From positions 1-64,000 of the forward strand of contig CAYWMD010000026.1 in assembly GCA_964458575.1 (NCBI GenBank): a DNA stretch of 64,000 nucleotides, written 5' to 3'. Positions 9,116-19,079 of the stretch are shown here, in pieces; the stretch's first letter is position 1, and the number at the start of each line of letters is the position of its first letter. A program made the position numbers and the translations under genes. This DNA comes from CAYWMD01 sp964458575. Lineage in GTDB: Bacteria > Verrucomicrobiota > Verrucomicrobiia > Limisphaerales > JADLHS01. Below the pieces are notes generated by a model. It saw only the letters and a program-made list of their open reading frames with translations, searched no databases and was not told where the DNA came from.

Positions 9116-12100
9116 ATGAACAAAACTCACCGCCCGTTCAACATGATCATTCTGATATCATCGTGCGTCCTCCTGATGTTTTTTCGGGCGTCGGGCGATT
9201 TTGCTCCAACCGACCTGGCGGGTTATTCGATTCAATACAGCTGGGCTGGAGGAGGGACTGTCAGCTTTGACACCGACCACGCCTACTTCAGCAATGGAAA
9301 CCCGCCCGAGCCGTACACGTACGAGAAGTTGAGTCCGACGGAAGGTTTGGTAATTAACTACGACCCCGATTCACCCACAATTGCGTGGTCACACATCCAG
9401 GTCACGTTCACTTCCGCAACCGAGGGCAAGGCGTACGATCTGGACGACCAATCACCCCTGGGTTCCTTTTTGGCGATTCCACCATCGGATTTGATCTTCA
9501 TAAAGCAACCGACGAACGCATACGTATATGCCGGGCAGACGGTGGTCTTTCGCACCATGGTTGCGGGTATCAAACCGATTTCGTTTCAATGGCAAAAGAA
9601 CGGGACGAACCTGATCAATGGTGGGCGGATTTCGGGTGCAACGAGTACCAATCTTACGATTGTCTCCCTGCAAATGACGGACGCAGGAACTTATTCCCTG
9701 GTCGCGAGCAACACCTCGGGAACATTGGCGAGTGCAAACGCTGTGCTGACCGTGATGCCGGCAAATCAGAGTTTCAGCTTGCTGGATTACTACTACCCAA
9801 TTCACGAAGGCAACGAGTGGATCTATGATGCCGAGGGCAACTGGGATGACAGCCCGAACGCCCTGTGGCGGGTTGATACCGAATCTTTGGAACTGACCTG
9901 CTATACAGGTCGAAATGCGATCCAATCCTATATGCGCGATGTGGTCCGTTTGGACGCTTCATACGGCTTTTACGATGGATTTGGCTTTTCGCGCACGGAC
10001 GAATGGTATGAATACCCCATCGTGCTGGGTGGCTGGGGGACTGCGGGATATGACGACGATCCAGGGACCATGGAAATGCGGCTGGATCCTGCATTGATCA
10101 TCACCAACCGCATGACCATCGGTCAAAGCATAACGCGGACGGTGGATGCTTATGTGAACGCGACATTCACCAGCCAGGCGACGTACACGCTGCAACTCGT
10201 CGAACGCGTCAGCGTGACCGTACCCGCCGGCGACTACCCGGATTGCCTCCACCTCAAATACACCCTCACCCTGCCGGGCGAGAATCAAACGAATCATGAG
10301 TGGTGGGCTCTGGGGGTGGGCATGGTCAAGAAAACGGTAAGCGTGCCCGGCGAACCAACAAGACAGTACTTGTTGAACACAGCATCCTTTGTCAGCCCGC
10401 CGCGGGTCCTTGTATCACCGGCAAGCAGCACCAACGCTCCCGGCAGTGCGGCGTCGTTCAATGTTCTGGCAATTGGCGATGAGCCGCTGACCTTTCAATG
10501 GCGACGCAACGGCACGGACCTGGAAGATTCCGATTACATCTCAGGCGCCACCACCACAAACCTGATCATCACCGATCTTCAATATTCGGACGCCGGCGGA
10601 TACGATGTCGTGGTTGTCAACGATTATGGCAGTGTCACCAGTGCCGTGGCCGTTTTGACCGTCGGCAGTCGGCCGACGACTTTCAACTTGATGGACTATT
10701 TCCATCCGATGGTTGCGGGCAATGAGTGGTTCTGGCAGGGCACAGACTACGATGGTAATCCGACCATCCGCGACTTCTGGGTGGAGGACACCGCTTGGCC
10801 GTTGATCATTTGCACCCCAACGCGGACCTACACCAACACTGTGGCTCGCATGTATAAGGCCTATCTGGATCCGGACACACTTTTTCCGATGGACACCTGG
10901 TATGAGTATTTCAACGTTGCTGGTAACCTCGGCATGTGGGGCATGGATGACGACCCGGGCGAATATGAGGCGCGCATAGACGGCGGCCTGGTTTTTCCAA
11001 CCAACATGACAATTGGTCAGCCCGTTTCCGTAACGAGGAGCATTTATACGAATTGCGCTTTGGAAACCCAATGGACGATGCAATTCACCATTTTGGGTCT
11101 GGCGACAATCACCGTGCCGGCTGGAACGTTTCCAGACTGCCTGCACCTGCGAATGGTAATCACAGAAGGTGGACGATCCCAAACATCTGAGCAATGGTGC
11201 GCTCGTGGCATCGGCGCGGTAAAACAGAACGAGGTGCCGGATTTGGGTGAGAAGCGACTTGAACTGGTCTCTTACAACGTCGTCACCGTTCCGCAAATCA
11301 TCTCGCCGCCGCGAAGTCTGACCAACAGCATTACTGCCACGGCGAACTTGAGTGTGATTGCAACTGGCACCCGCCCGTTTTCCTATCAGTGGCGAAGAAA
11401 CGGGCTTGACCTGGCCGACGACGGACGCATCACGGGGGCCAACAGCCATCAACTCACCATCGCCGACCTGCAATACGCCGACGGTGGCAATTACACCGTG
11501 GTAGTGGCTAATGATTTCGGTAGCGTGACCAGTGCGCCGCCAGCATTGCTGACCGTAAACGAGAGCATTCCGCCGGAAATCAACATTCTCAGCCATGCCG
11601 ACCTCCAGGTGCTGCCCTCGGCAACCATCATGCTCGCCGGGAGTGCCTCGGATGCGGGTCGAGGTGACAACGGCGTGGCGTCCGTCACGGTGAATGGCTT
11701 GCGCGCCACCAATGACGTCGCGTTTGGCAGTGCCACGGCCAACTGGAGCTGGGTTGTCAACCTTGCGCTGGGCACGAATCGGATCGTTGTTGTCGCCAAA
11801 GACACGCGCGGCAACGCGGCGACCAACGTGATTCGGATCATTGCCGATACACAGAAGCCGACGTTGACAATTCAATCGCCGCTTAACGGACAACGGATCC
11901 TGACTAACAGCGGTCTGGTGACGGTGCGTGGCATTGCTGGCGACAATCGCTGCCTTTCAGGTGTTTTGTACTCATTAAATGACGGTGATTGGACTGACGC
12001 CGCCACGGCGAATGGCTGGTCGAATTGGAGCGTCACGGTCGGTATGCGCCTCGGCACGAACACTGTACGAACGTACGCCGAAGATTGCACCGGCAACGTT

Positions 12101-15100
12101 TCGACGACCAACAGCGTGAGATTCCAGTATGTGGTGACCACGCCAATGGCTCTGGAAATCGTGGGCAAGGGTACCGTGACCGGATTGACCAACGGGCAGC
12201 AGTTGGAAGTCGGGCGGGCGTACAGCTTCAATGCGTCGGCGGGGCTGGGTTTTGCGTTGACCAACTGGACGACAGAAGTGGACAGCGTCACGGTCCAATC
12301 CACCAATCGCGCGCCGATAGCTTTCACGATGGTCTCCAACCTGGCGCTGCGGGTGACGTTCGCTGACGGTCAAAAACCTGGGCTGACAATCACCTCCCCG
12401 CTTTCTGGCGCGCGGATCACCAACGAACAAGCCACCGTGCGTGGCAAGGTCACCGACAACGGCTGGGTGGAAGAAGTTCGCTATCGGCTCAACGGTGCCG
12501 ATTGGCAGACCGCTTCCGGCACCACCAACTGGCAGGCGGACATCACGCTTCAACCCGGCACCAACTGGTTTGAGGCGTTCGCCCTGGACCGGGACGGGTT
12601 GCGCTCGACCACGAATCGCGCTGCGTACTTCCGCGTAGTGACGAATCTGATGACGGTGACCAAGGTCGGCAAAGGCACGATCACGCCGGATTACAACGGC
12701 AAGTGGCTGGAGATCGGTCGTGGTTACAGCATGATGGCCACACCCAGCCTGGGTTTTGTGCTCACCAACTGGACCGATGAAGCCGACCAGGTGGTCACTA
12801 ACAAGGCGTCGGTGAGTTTCCTGATGCGCACCAACCTCGCCCTGCGCGCCAACTTCGTGGACGGCCAGAAGCCGGCGATCACCATTGCCGCGCCGCTTTC
12901 CGGCGCGCGCGTGCTGACGAACAACGGGCTTGTGACCGTGCGCGGTACCACCAGCGACAATTGGGCGGTGACCAACGTGCTTTGCGCGGTGAACGATGGA
13001 GACTGGACAAGCGCGACTACGACGAACAACTGGACCAATTGGAGCATCACCGCGAGCATGCGAGTGGGCACGAACGTGGCGCGGGTTTTTGCGCAGGACA
13101 AGGGCGGCAACGTGTCCGCGACCAACAGCGTGCGATTCCAGTATGTGGTGACACAGCCGGTTTGCCTCCAGGTCGCCGGCAAAGGGTCGGTGACGGGCCT
13201 GACTAACACCCAGCAGTTGGAAATCGGGCGTGCCTACTCCTTCAATCCGGTCGCGGCGCTCGGTTATGTGCTGACCAATTGGACGGTGACAGTGGACGGA
13301 GCGCCAATCAACTCGACCAACCGCGCGCCGATTCAGTTCGTAATGCAGTCCAATCTGTGCGTGCAGGTGACGTTCGCGGACACGGCGAAACCGACGTTGA
13401 CGGTTACCGCCCCCACGACGGGCCAGCGTTGGAGCAACGCGGTGTTCAAAGTCGCGGGCCGGGTCGCGGATAACGGGCCGGTGAGTGCCGTGTGGTATCA
13501 ACTCAACACGAATGACTGGGCCACTGCGGCGACGACCAACAATTGGACCAATTGGACGGCGATGGTGGAACTCTTGCCGGGGACAAACGTTCTTACGGCC
13601 TACGCGGTGGATGCGGGCGGCAACCGCTCGACCACCAACACGGCGAGGTGCACTTACGTCGTGAGCGATTTGCTCAAGCTGGCGACGGTCGGCAAGGGAT
13701 CGCTCAGTCCGAACTACAGCAACGCGGTGTTGGAAGTTAACCGGACCTACACCATCACCGCCACGGCGGCCCTGGGTTATGGCTTCACCAACTGGACGGC
13801 CAAGGTCGGCGACGCCATCCTGCTGAGCACCAACAAGGCGGGCTTGAACTTCCTGATGCAATCGAACCTGTCCTTGACCGCGACGTTTGTGGACGTGGCC
13901 AAACCGGTGATCACGATTGTGACACCCGCGCCGGGGCAGCGGGTGAGCAATGAGCTTTTCACTGTTACCGGCAAAGTGACCGACAACGGACCGGTGGCGG
14001 AAGTGAAGTATCAACTCAACGGTAGGAGCTGGGCGGACGCGCAAACCGCCAACGCGTGGAGCAACTGGACGGCCAGCATCACGCTCCCCCCCGGCACCAA
14101 CACGCTCCGCGCCTATGCCGTGGATACGGCTGGAAATCGAAGCCAGACCAACGTGATCAGTTTCACTTTGTATCCACCGTCGTTCTTGATTGCGTCCTCC
14201 TCCGGAAATGAAGTGGGCCTGAGCGTGGCATTCAACGGCTCGAACTTCCTTGCCGCGATCGAAGGGGATGTTTCCAGTGGCAAAAATATCACTGCCCAGC
14301 TTGTTTCACCTGCGGGAACCTTGCCGCGAGCACGCACGGGAACGGGGCGAACCGGTCGTGACGCCATTCCTCTGGTTGCCAGCGCAAACAATGTATTTCT
14401 GCTGGTGTGGAATGACGACGCGAGCGGCGGTCGCCAGCCTTACGGTCAATTAATTGACAACTCCGGAAACACCATCGGGGCGTCCTTCGCCATCGCGACG
14501 ACACCGAGCTTCAACAACAACCTGGGGGAACTTTCTGTGGAAGTTGCCTCAGACGGGCAAGATTTCCTCGTTGTCTGGGCCGATGACCGCGGTGGAATCT
14601 GGGGACGGGTCGTGCCATCCGATGATCCTACGAGTGGTAGTGAAAAGCAAATTACGGCAGAATATGCCAAGCATCCAGCAGTCGCTTCTGCAGGAACGAA
14701 CTACCTTGTTGTTTGGGAGGAGGGGCTGGGCGGGGACCCCTGGGATGTTTATGGAACGTTTGTGAACGCCGATGGCGATCCCATCGGGACGCCATTCGAA
14801 ATCAGTCAGAATACCTCCGGCAAGCGAAATCCGTTAACCGTTGGCTTTGACGGTTCGGACTACCTCGTGATTTGGAATTGGCAACCGATTGCCGGAGCAA
14901 CTGGAACTTGGGATATCCTCGCGCGATTCGTGCATCCAGATCCGGATAATCCGCTGCCGGCCGAGCCTAAGTATGACCATGAATTCGTAATCGCGAATGC
15001 TCCCGGCAGCCAGGCGATCCCGCGCGTAGCTTTCGGACAAGGCCACTACCTGATCCTCTGGGATGACGGAATGTTCAATGGCACTGGGACCTACACCGTG

Positions 15101-15613
15101 AAAGGAAGATTTTTCGATACCGACGGTAATTCCGTCGGCTCCGAGTTCACTCCATTCACCACGGTGGTCGGCAAGCAACCAATCATCGCCGGGGCAGCTT
15201 TTGACGGCACCCGATTCTTAATTATCGGGACGCTGGGCACGTTTACCATGTCCAGCACCCCGTTTAGTAGCTGCGACATTTACGGTGCGTTCATAGCTCC
15301 GCCCCCATCTGCAGCATCTGGATCTAGTCTGAATCTTATGAGTCAAAATCAGAACTCCACCATGAGCTTGCAGAGCCAATCCGTCCCCTCGTTGCAGTTC
15401 GAACGCGGTCCGGGCGGACTCCAACTTGTCAATGGTGCCATGCAAATGCGTCTGGCGGGACCTGCCGGCACGGTCATCGTTGTGGAGCGATCCGCTGATC
15501 TTAAAAAGTGGAAGCCGCTTCAGACAAATGCCGTTCCAGTCGAAGGCTTGAACCTGTCGGTGCCGATTGACCCGAAACAACCGGCGGAATTCTTCCGGGT
15601 GCGGCGGCCGTAG
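9116..15613 (+). CDS. Giant secreted multi-domain Ig / InlB-B-repeat surface protein
   Basis: 2,165 aa from the ATG at 9116. Signal segment MIILISSCVLLMFFRASG near residues 10-27. There are three Ig-like domains of the 'FQWQKNGTNL...DAGTYSLVASN' type; after the first and the second comes a domain beginning 'YYPIHEGNEW' or 'YFHPMVAGNEW'. Then five tandem units of about 170 aa begin 'KP-(T/G/A/V)-(L/I)-T-(I/V)'. Each has a bacterial Ig-like half (TVRG..., LNDGDW, GTN...VDxxGN) and, in the first four, an InlB-B-like half (VGKGTVTGL...AYSFNAS...LTNWT). After these comes a region of repeated 'SDGQDFLVVWAD'-type strands, probably a beta-propeller. The protein ends with a small domain 'VERSADLKKWKPLQTN' closing in FFRVRRP, shared with three other exported proteins here. 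Likely adhesive or extracellular; ligand unknown. Confidence 0.85.
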   Translation: MNKTHRPFNMIILISSCVLLMFFRASGDFAPTDLAGYSIQYSWAGGGTVSFDTDHAYFSNGNPPEPYTYEKLSPTEGLVINYDPDSPTIAWSHIQVTFTSATEGKAYDLDDQSPLGSFLAIPPSDLIFIKQPTNAYVYAGQTVVFRTMVAGIKPISFQWQKNGTNLINGGRISGATSTNLTIVSLQMTDAGTYSLVASNTSGTLASANAVLTVMPANQSFSLLDYYYPIHEGNEWIYDAEGNWDDSPNALWRVDTESLELTCYTGRNAIQSYMRDVVRLDASYGFYDGFGFSRTDEWYEYPIVLGGWGTAGYDDDPGTMEMRLDPALIITNRMTIGQSITRTVDAYVNATFTSQATYTLQLVERVSVTVPAGDYPDCLHLKYTLTLPGENQTNHEWWALGVGMVKKTVSVPGEPTRQYLLNTASFVSPPRVLVSPASSTNAPGSAASFNVLAIGDEPLTFQWRRNGTDLEDSDYISGATTTNLIITDLQYSDAGGYDVVVVNDYGSVTSAVAVLTVGSRPTTFNLMDYFHPMVAGNEWFWQGTDYDGNPTIRDFWVEDTAWPLIICTPTRTYTNTVARMYKAYLDPDTLFPMDTWYEYFNVAGNLGMWGMDDDPGEYEARIDGGLVFPTNMTIGQPVSVTRSIYTNCALETQWTMQFTILGLATITVPAGTFPDCLHLRMVITEGGRSQTSEQWCARGIGAVKQNEVPDLGEKRLELVSYNVVTVPQIISPPRSLTNSITATANLSVIATGTRPFSYQWRRNGLDLADDGRITGANSHQLTIADLQYADGGNYTVVVANDFGSVTSAPPALLTVNESIPPEINILSHADLQVLPSATIMLAGSASDAGRGDNGVASVTVNGLRATNDVAFGSATANWSWVVNLALGTNRIVVVAKDTRGNAATNVIRIIADTQKPTLTIQSPLNGQRILTNSGLVTVRGIAGDNRCLSGVLYSLNDGDWTDAATANGWSNWSVTVGMRLGTNTVRTYAEDCTGNVSTTNSVRFQYVVTTPMALEIVGKGTVTGLTNGQQLEVGRAYSFNASAGLGFALTNWTTEVDSVTVQSTNRAPIAFTMVSNLALRVTFADGQKPGLTITSPLSGARITNEQATVRGKVTDNGWVEEVRYRLNGADWQTASGTTNWQADITLQPGTNWFEAFALDRDGLRSTTNRAAYFRVVTNLMTVTKVGKGTITPDYNGKWLEIGRGYSMMATPSLGFVLTNWTDEADQVVTNKASVSFLMRTNLALRANFVDGQKPAITIAAPLSGARVLTNNGLVTVRGTTSDNWAVTNVLCAVNDGDWTSATTTNNWTNWSITASMRVGTNVARVFAQDKGGNVSATNSVRFQYVVTQPVCLQVAGKGSVTGLTNTQQLEIGRAYSFNPVAALGYVLTNWTVTVDGAPINSTNRAPIQFVMQSNLCVQVTFADTAKPTLTVTAPTTGQRWSNAVFKVAGRVADNGPVSAVWYQLNTNDWATAATTNNWTNWTAMVELLPGTNVLTAYAVDAGGNRSTTNTARCTYVVSDLLKLATVGKGSLSPNYSNAVLEVNRTYTITATAALGYGFTNWTAKVGDAILLSTNKAGLNFLMQSNLSLTATFVDVAKPVITIVTPAPGQRVSNELFTVTGKVTDNGPVAEVKYQLNGRSWADAQTANAWSNWTASITLPPGTNTLRAYAVDTAGNRSQTNVISFTLYPPSFLIASSSGNEVGLSVAFNGSNFLAAIEGDVSSGKNITAQLVSPAGTLPRARTGTGRTGRDAIPLVASANNVFLLVWNDDASGGRQPYGQLIDNSGNTIGASFAIATTPSFNNNLGELSVEVASDGQDFLVVWADDRGGIWGRVVPSDDPTSGSEKQITAEYAKHPAVASAGTNYLVVWEEGLGGDPWDVYGTFVNADGDPIGTPFEISQNTSGKRNPLTVGFDGSDYLVIWNWQPIAGATGTWDILARFVHPDPDNPLPAEPKYDHEFVIANAPGSQAIPRVAFGQGHYLILWDDGMFNGTGTYTVKGRFFDTDGNSVGSEFTPFTTVVGKQPIIAGAAFDGTRFLIIGTLGTFTMSSTPFSSCDIYGAFIAPPPSAASGSSLNLMSQNQNSTMSLQSQSVPSLQFERGPGGLQLVNGAMQMRLAGPAGTVIVVERSADLKKWKPLQTNAVPVEGLNLSVPIDPKQPAEFFRVRRP
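11852..14180 (+). repeat. Five tandem coding repeats of about 0.5 kb
   Basis: Units begin at about 11852, 12371, 12866, 13384 and 13898 (spacing 495-519 bases), each opening with a version of AAACCGACGTTGAC. Within units, phrases such as GACCAACTGGAC, GTGGGCAAGGG and ATTCCAGTATGTGGTGAC recur nearly unchanged, so the array can recombine. The fifth unit lacks the InlB-B half. Confidence 0.8.
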
Positions 15614-15628
15614 TCGCCACCACCCGGT

Positions 15629-17992
15629 TCAGCCGCCGGACCGCAGTTTTGGCAGCCAGTTGTCCAGCAGGTCCTGGCAGTTTAGAACTTTTTCCGCCAG
15701 GTCCACGGGAACGTAGGCGTATTGGTTGGACGCTTCGAAGCCGATGCGCGAATCCGCCGATTGAATTCGGTGCAAGCGGCGGGCGAGTTCGATTTCATCC
15801 TTCAACATCCGTTCCAGGATTTCAATGTGGGGCGTCGGGTTTTCCAGCTTCTTCGCGAGCGCCCCGCGCGCCACGACGAAGCGGGCTTGGTTGGCGCACG
15901 TCCGAAAGTGAATCGCGCACGCTTCCGCCACACCACATTCCTCTTCAAATGCGCGGCGTTGCGCCGGCGTGGCGGTCGTTTGTGTCCCGGCGGCTTTGAG
16001 TTCGGCGAGGGCGCGGTCAAACCCATCGGCGACCTTGTCGAATTGCTGGATGAAAATCTCCGGCGAATAAATCGCGCGCCAGTGATCGAGGGCGTCGTAG
16101 GGAAAGCCGACCATCGTGGCGGCGTAACGAGTTGGTTCGCGCCAGAACAGGTTGGACGGACCCACTTGCTGCGGTGCGTTGTAGAGGACACTGCCGTCGT
16201 AGGGAAATTCACAAAACGCCTTGCTGAAACCGCGCCACGCCGTCACGACCGCCGGCGCGAGCGCGGGCCCGAAACGCCGCTCCGCTACGCGTTGCATGCC
16301 GCCGGCGATGTCGCCCGTGCCCAGCGTTTCCGCGACCACTTCGAGGTTCGGCGAGGGGCAGCCACCCAGCGTCCAGCTCAACATGAGGCCGTCAACTTTT
16401 TCGCCGCGCAGATTGGCAACGTGGCGGGCCACATTTTCCACGGCGGGAATGTAGGGCACGGATGAAAGCTCCCACGTGTTGCCCGCCTGGATCTTGGCGA
16501 GGGTTTTTAACCCGCGCTCGCGCGCGATTTTCCAGTGACGCAATGCGCGCGGGCCGGGGCCGATGGCGGAAATCGAGTATTCGCCCACTTCACTTTTCAC
16601 GCCGCCCCGTTCGATGGGCAGACTCCATTCGCTGACGCACATCAGGCTCGCTGCCGGGGGCAGTTTGCGAATGGCGTCCGGCGCCCATTCATCCCAGACC
16701 CAATCCCACGCGATGAGCCGCTGGCCGTTGCCCGCCTTGCGAATGCCTTCGGCAAACAACGGGTTGAGTTCGCCGACGACGTCGGCCGGCGGACGCTTGC
16801 CGCAGCGGGGGCAGGTTGCGCCGCCGCGATGCGACCAGCAGTTGGTCAGGTTCTCCGAGAATGTGATCGTGAAAAAGCCGCCGAGTTCGGGCACGGCGCG
16901 ACAGATGGATTCAACCCCGTCCACGAGATATTTCTGCACTTCGGGAACACTCGTGCACATCGCCGCGTGGTCGGTTTCGACAACGCCTTTGAGGTGTGGT
17001 CGCGCTTCAAAAAACGTCAACGGCATGGCCCGGGGTTCGTTGAGGTAGAGAAACACCTTGATGCCGTGTTTCTTCGCCCGCGCGACGAGCGCTCGCAGGT
17101 TCTTCAAACGTTCCTGGTAGTTCGCGCTGCGTTCCGGTTCCCAGGGAAATGGCGCGAGCTTGTAGAGCACGCCCTGCAACCAAACGCCATTGACGCCGGA
17201 TTGCGCGAGCCGCGCGAGGTAGCCGTCAGGGAAGGGATCGGCGGCTTTTTCGAGCAACGGGTCGCCGTAGAGCGCGAAGTAGGAGTAGATGAAGCGGAGG
17301 TGGGTTGATGGTTGAGAGTTGATAGTTGATGGTCCAGACGGCTTGCGCGAAAGTTCCGCCACGAATTTGAACAGCGGCTCGGCGTCGGATCGGTTGACCC
17401 CGTCGGGGAAAACCTCGCGCGTGATGCTGGCAATTGCGCGTTCGCGTTGGAGGGTTTTTTCATTCGGCGGCTGGTAACGAATCGGCTCGCACTTGGGTTT
17501 GAGCTGGCCGAGCTTGATGAACAGGAAATCATCCTCCCGCAACGTGAAGGCCAGTTGCTCCGGCGTCCAGGCGAGCAGCTCGAGCAGTTGTTCGTAGGGC
17601 AGCAGATGCCAGTTGCGTTTGATCACCGTGATGTAAGACCGCATCTGCTGATCGCGCGTAATGCGCGGCGGTTCGCCCAGGCCCATCGCGCGGCCCATGC
17701 GCAGAATCTCGGACTTTTTCGCCCCGACGACTTTCGCCATGCGTTCGGGTGTGACGAGCGGCCAGTTGCGCCAGACGAAGGCGTGCAACCGGTCGGGAAA
17801 ATGAGGACAGGCCACCGGCTTCGGTGCTTTGCCCATCGGCAGGTCGGCGGCGGTGAGTCCGGATTTTTTCGCCTGTTCCTTGGCAAACGCAGGAAACAAC
17901 TGAGCGCCCAAAGTGAGTCCGCCAATGGCAGCGGAACTGGTTTTGATGAAAGTACGTCGTGAATATCCGGCGTGCGGATTTTTCATAGGCAT
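15629..17992 (-). CDS. TAT-exported glycosidase-like (TIM-barrel) protein
   Basis: 787 aa with a twin-arginine signal: SRRTFIK then a hydrophobic AIGGLTLGAQLFPAFA. A central region reads like a glycoside-hydrolase TIM barrel: LARLAQSGVNGVWLQGVL, HGIKVFLYLNEP, FTITFSENLTNCW, LIAWDWVWDEW. The Glu of TFSEN is a candidate acid, but I cannot assign a GH family; GH20-like is a guess. A CPRCGKR motif follows it. A short simple-sequence repeat (17304-17333) is translated in frame as PSTINSQPST between the N-terminal helical region and the barrel. It converges tail-to-tail with the Ig-repeat gene, 15 bases apart. Start could be the ATG at 17992 or the one two codons on. Confidence 0.7.
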   Translation of the reverse strand: MPMKNPHAGYSRRTFIKTSSAAIGGLTLGAQLFPAFAKEQAKKSGLTAADLPMGKAPKPVACPHFPDRLHAFVWRNWPLVTPERMAKVVGAKKSEILRMGRAMGLGEPPRITRDQQMRSYITVIKRNWHLLPYEQLLELLAWTPEQLAFTLREDDFLFIKLGQLKPKCEPIRYQPPNEKTLQRERAIASITREVFPDGVNRSDAEPLFKFVAELSRKPSGPSTINSQPSTHLRFIYSYFALYGDPLLEKAADPFPDGYLARLAQSGVNGVWLQGVLYKLAPFPWEPERSANYQERLKNLRALVARAKKHGIKVFLYLNEPRAMPLTFFEARPHLKGVVETDHAAMCTSVPEVQKYLVDGVESICRAVPELGGFFTITFSENLTNCWSHRGGATCPRCGKRPPADVVGELNPLFAEGIRKAGNGQRLIAWDWVWDEWAPDAIRKLPPAASLMCVSEWSLPIERGGVKSEVGEYSISAIGPGPRALRHWKIARERGLKTLAKIQAGNTWELSSVPYIPAVENVARHVANLRGEKVDGLMLSWTLGGCPSPNLEVVAETLGTGDIAGGMQRVAERRFGPALAPAVVTAWRGFSKAFCEFPYDGSVLYNAPQQVGPSNLFWREPTRYAATMVGFPYDALDHWRAIYSPEIFIQQFDKVADGFDRALAELKAAGTQTTATPAQRRAFEEECGVAEACAIHFRTCANQARFVVARGALAKKLENPTPHIEILERMLKDEIELARRLHRIQSADSRIGFEASNQYAYVPVDLAEKVLNCQDLLDNWLPKLRSGG
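17304..17333 (-). repeat. Simple GTTGATRGTTGA-type repeat inside the glycosidase-like gene
   Basis: GTTGATGGTTGAGAGTTGAT then AGTTGATGGT on the plus strand, a short direct tandem motif read in frame on the minus strand as ...TINSQPST... Such INSQPST stretches are unlike the rest of the protein and look like an inserted element. Confidence 0.55.
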
Positions 17993-18020
17993 TCTTAGTT
18001 ATAGATTTCCACAAAAGTCC

Positions 18021-18092
18021 TGTAGCGGCGCTCTGCGAGCGCCGAGGCGTTCATATTTAAAAGGAAAACACGGCGGTCATAGACCGCTGCTA
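18021..18092. repeat. Double-hairpin intergenic repeat
   Basis: Two adjacent hairpins: CGGCGCTCTGCGAGCGCCG (18026-18044) and GCGGTCATAGACCGC (18073-18087). The outer ends are TGTAGCGG and CCGCTGCTA, a rough inverted pair. It lies between two minus-strand genes and might also act in RNA folding downstream of the lipoprotein gene. Confidence 0.7.
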
Positions 18093-18119
18093 CCCCGACG
18101 CGGGCTTCTTGGGCCGGTC

Positions 18120-18965
18120 TCATTTCACAAATTCCAGCCAGCCCAACGCGGACGGCACATGGAAATCCGGTTCGCTGATTTTCGGGTCCACCCAACTGAT
18201 CCATTCCTCTATTGGCGGTGGGCCATCGAGTTGCCGGCCCTGGTTGTGAATGGTTTCCTTCGGTTCCACCGGCTTGCCACTGCGGTCGTGACTGAATTCG
18301 GCGCGGAAAATTCCGAAACGCACTTTGGTTCCGGCCTGAATCGGCGGGAATCCGAGCGACGAAATATTTTTCAAGGGAATGCGTCCCTCCACCTCGTAAC
18401 CATCCGGCCGTGGCGAGCCTTTTGTTTCCAAGCCGGCGAAATCCCAGTTGAAGTTGAAGTTCCGGTAGTAACTCGCATGGTAATCCAGCACCCGCCCGCG
18501 CGAATCCATCTCCACGCAATACATGTCCTTCATCAATTCATCGCGGCTGAGATAAAACTCAACGCGGTCCTCGAGCACCGCGTCCTTTGGCTCGCGGAGT
18601 TTTTCCAGCACCACGATGTCCGCATCCTGCACGCGGTAGCTGAAATAGAGGTATTCGTCGTCCCAGAGCGCGCGGAACTCGGTGGGCGGCGCGGGCGCTT
18701 GTTTCCACGGAAACACGAAGTGCTTCTCCACGTTGGCTTGTGCCCAGGCCGGCTCGTCGGCTTTGCCGTCGAGCTCGAGCTTTGCTGGCGACACGTAGCG
18801 CGCCTGGTAGGTCTGGGCGCTGGCGATTTTATGCTCGGGTTTGACGTAGGGCGGTTCGGGTTTGGGTGTTGCCTTTCCATCCTCGCGCGGCGAGCAACCA
18901 ACAACCGCCACGGCGAAGATTGCGAGAAGGCGAAGCGACCATTGTCCGATGACCCGCGTTTTCAT
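18120..18965 (-). CDS. Lipoprotein with CBM9-like carbohydrate-binding domain
   Basis: 281 aa from the ATG at 18965, chosen because it directly precedes a lipoprotein signal (LLAIFAVAVVGC, Cys at about residue 24); a start 12 codons upstream is possible. The rest reads as a CBM9/DOMON-type beta-sandwich: 'LELDGKADEPAWAQA', 'EFRALWDDEYLYFSYRVQDAD', 'EDRVEFYLS', 'GYEVEGRIPLKNI', 'KVRFGIFRAEFSHD'. Proteins of this kind bind sugars or act as outer-membrane accessory modules. It lies upstream of, and co-directional with, the glycosidase-like gene (127-base gap with the double hairpin), which fits a role in polysaccharide handling. Substrate not predictable. Confidence 0.8.
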   Translation of the reverse strand: MKTRVIGQWSLRLLAIFAVAVVGCSPREDGKATPKPEPPYVKPEHKIASAQTYQARYVSPAKLELDGKADEPAWAQANVEKHFVFPWKQAPAPPTEFRALWDDEYLYFSYRVQDADIVVLEKLREPKDAVLEDRVEFYLSRDELMKDMYCVEMDSRGRVLDYHASYYRNFNFNWDFAGLETKGSPRPDGYEVEGRIPLKNISSLGFPPIQAGTKVRFGIFRAEFSHDRSGKPVEPKETIHNQGRQLDGPPPIEEWISWVDPKISEPDFHVPSALGWLEFVK

Positions 18966-19079
18966 GCGTTCAGGATGAGCCGAATTCTCTTGAAGAAGCA
19001 ATCTTCAGTTATTTGCCACGTCTAAACTTGACCCGCGCATGACATCGTTCAGAGTTTCATTCGCCGCGGTGCCAAACGC

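Noticed and set aside
17304..17333. CRISPR-like or microsatellite array
   Set aside because: Only about 30 bases with two to three imperfect units; no spacers.
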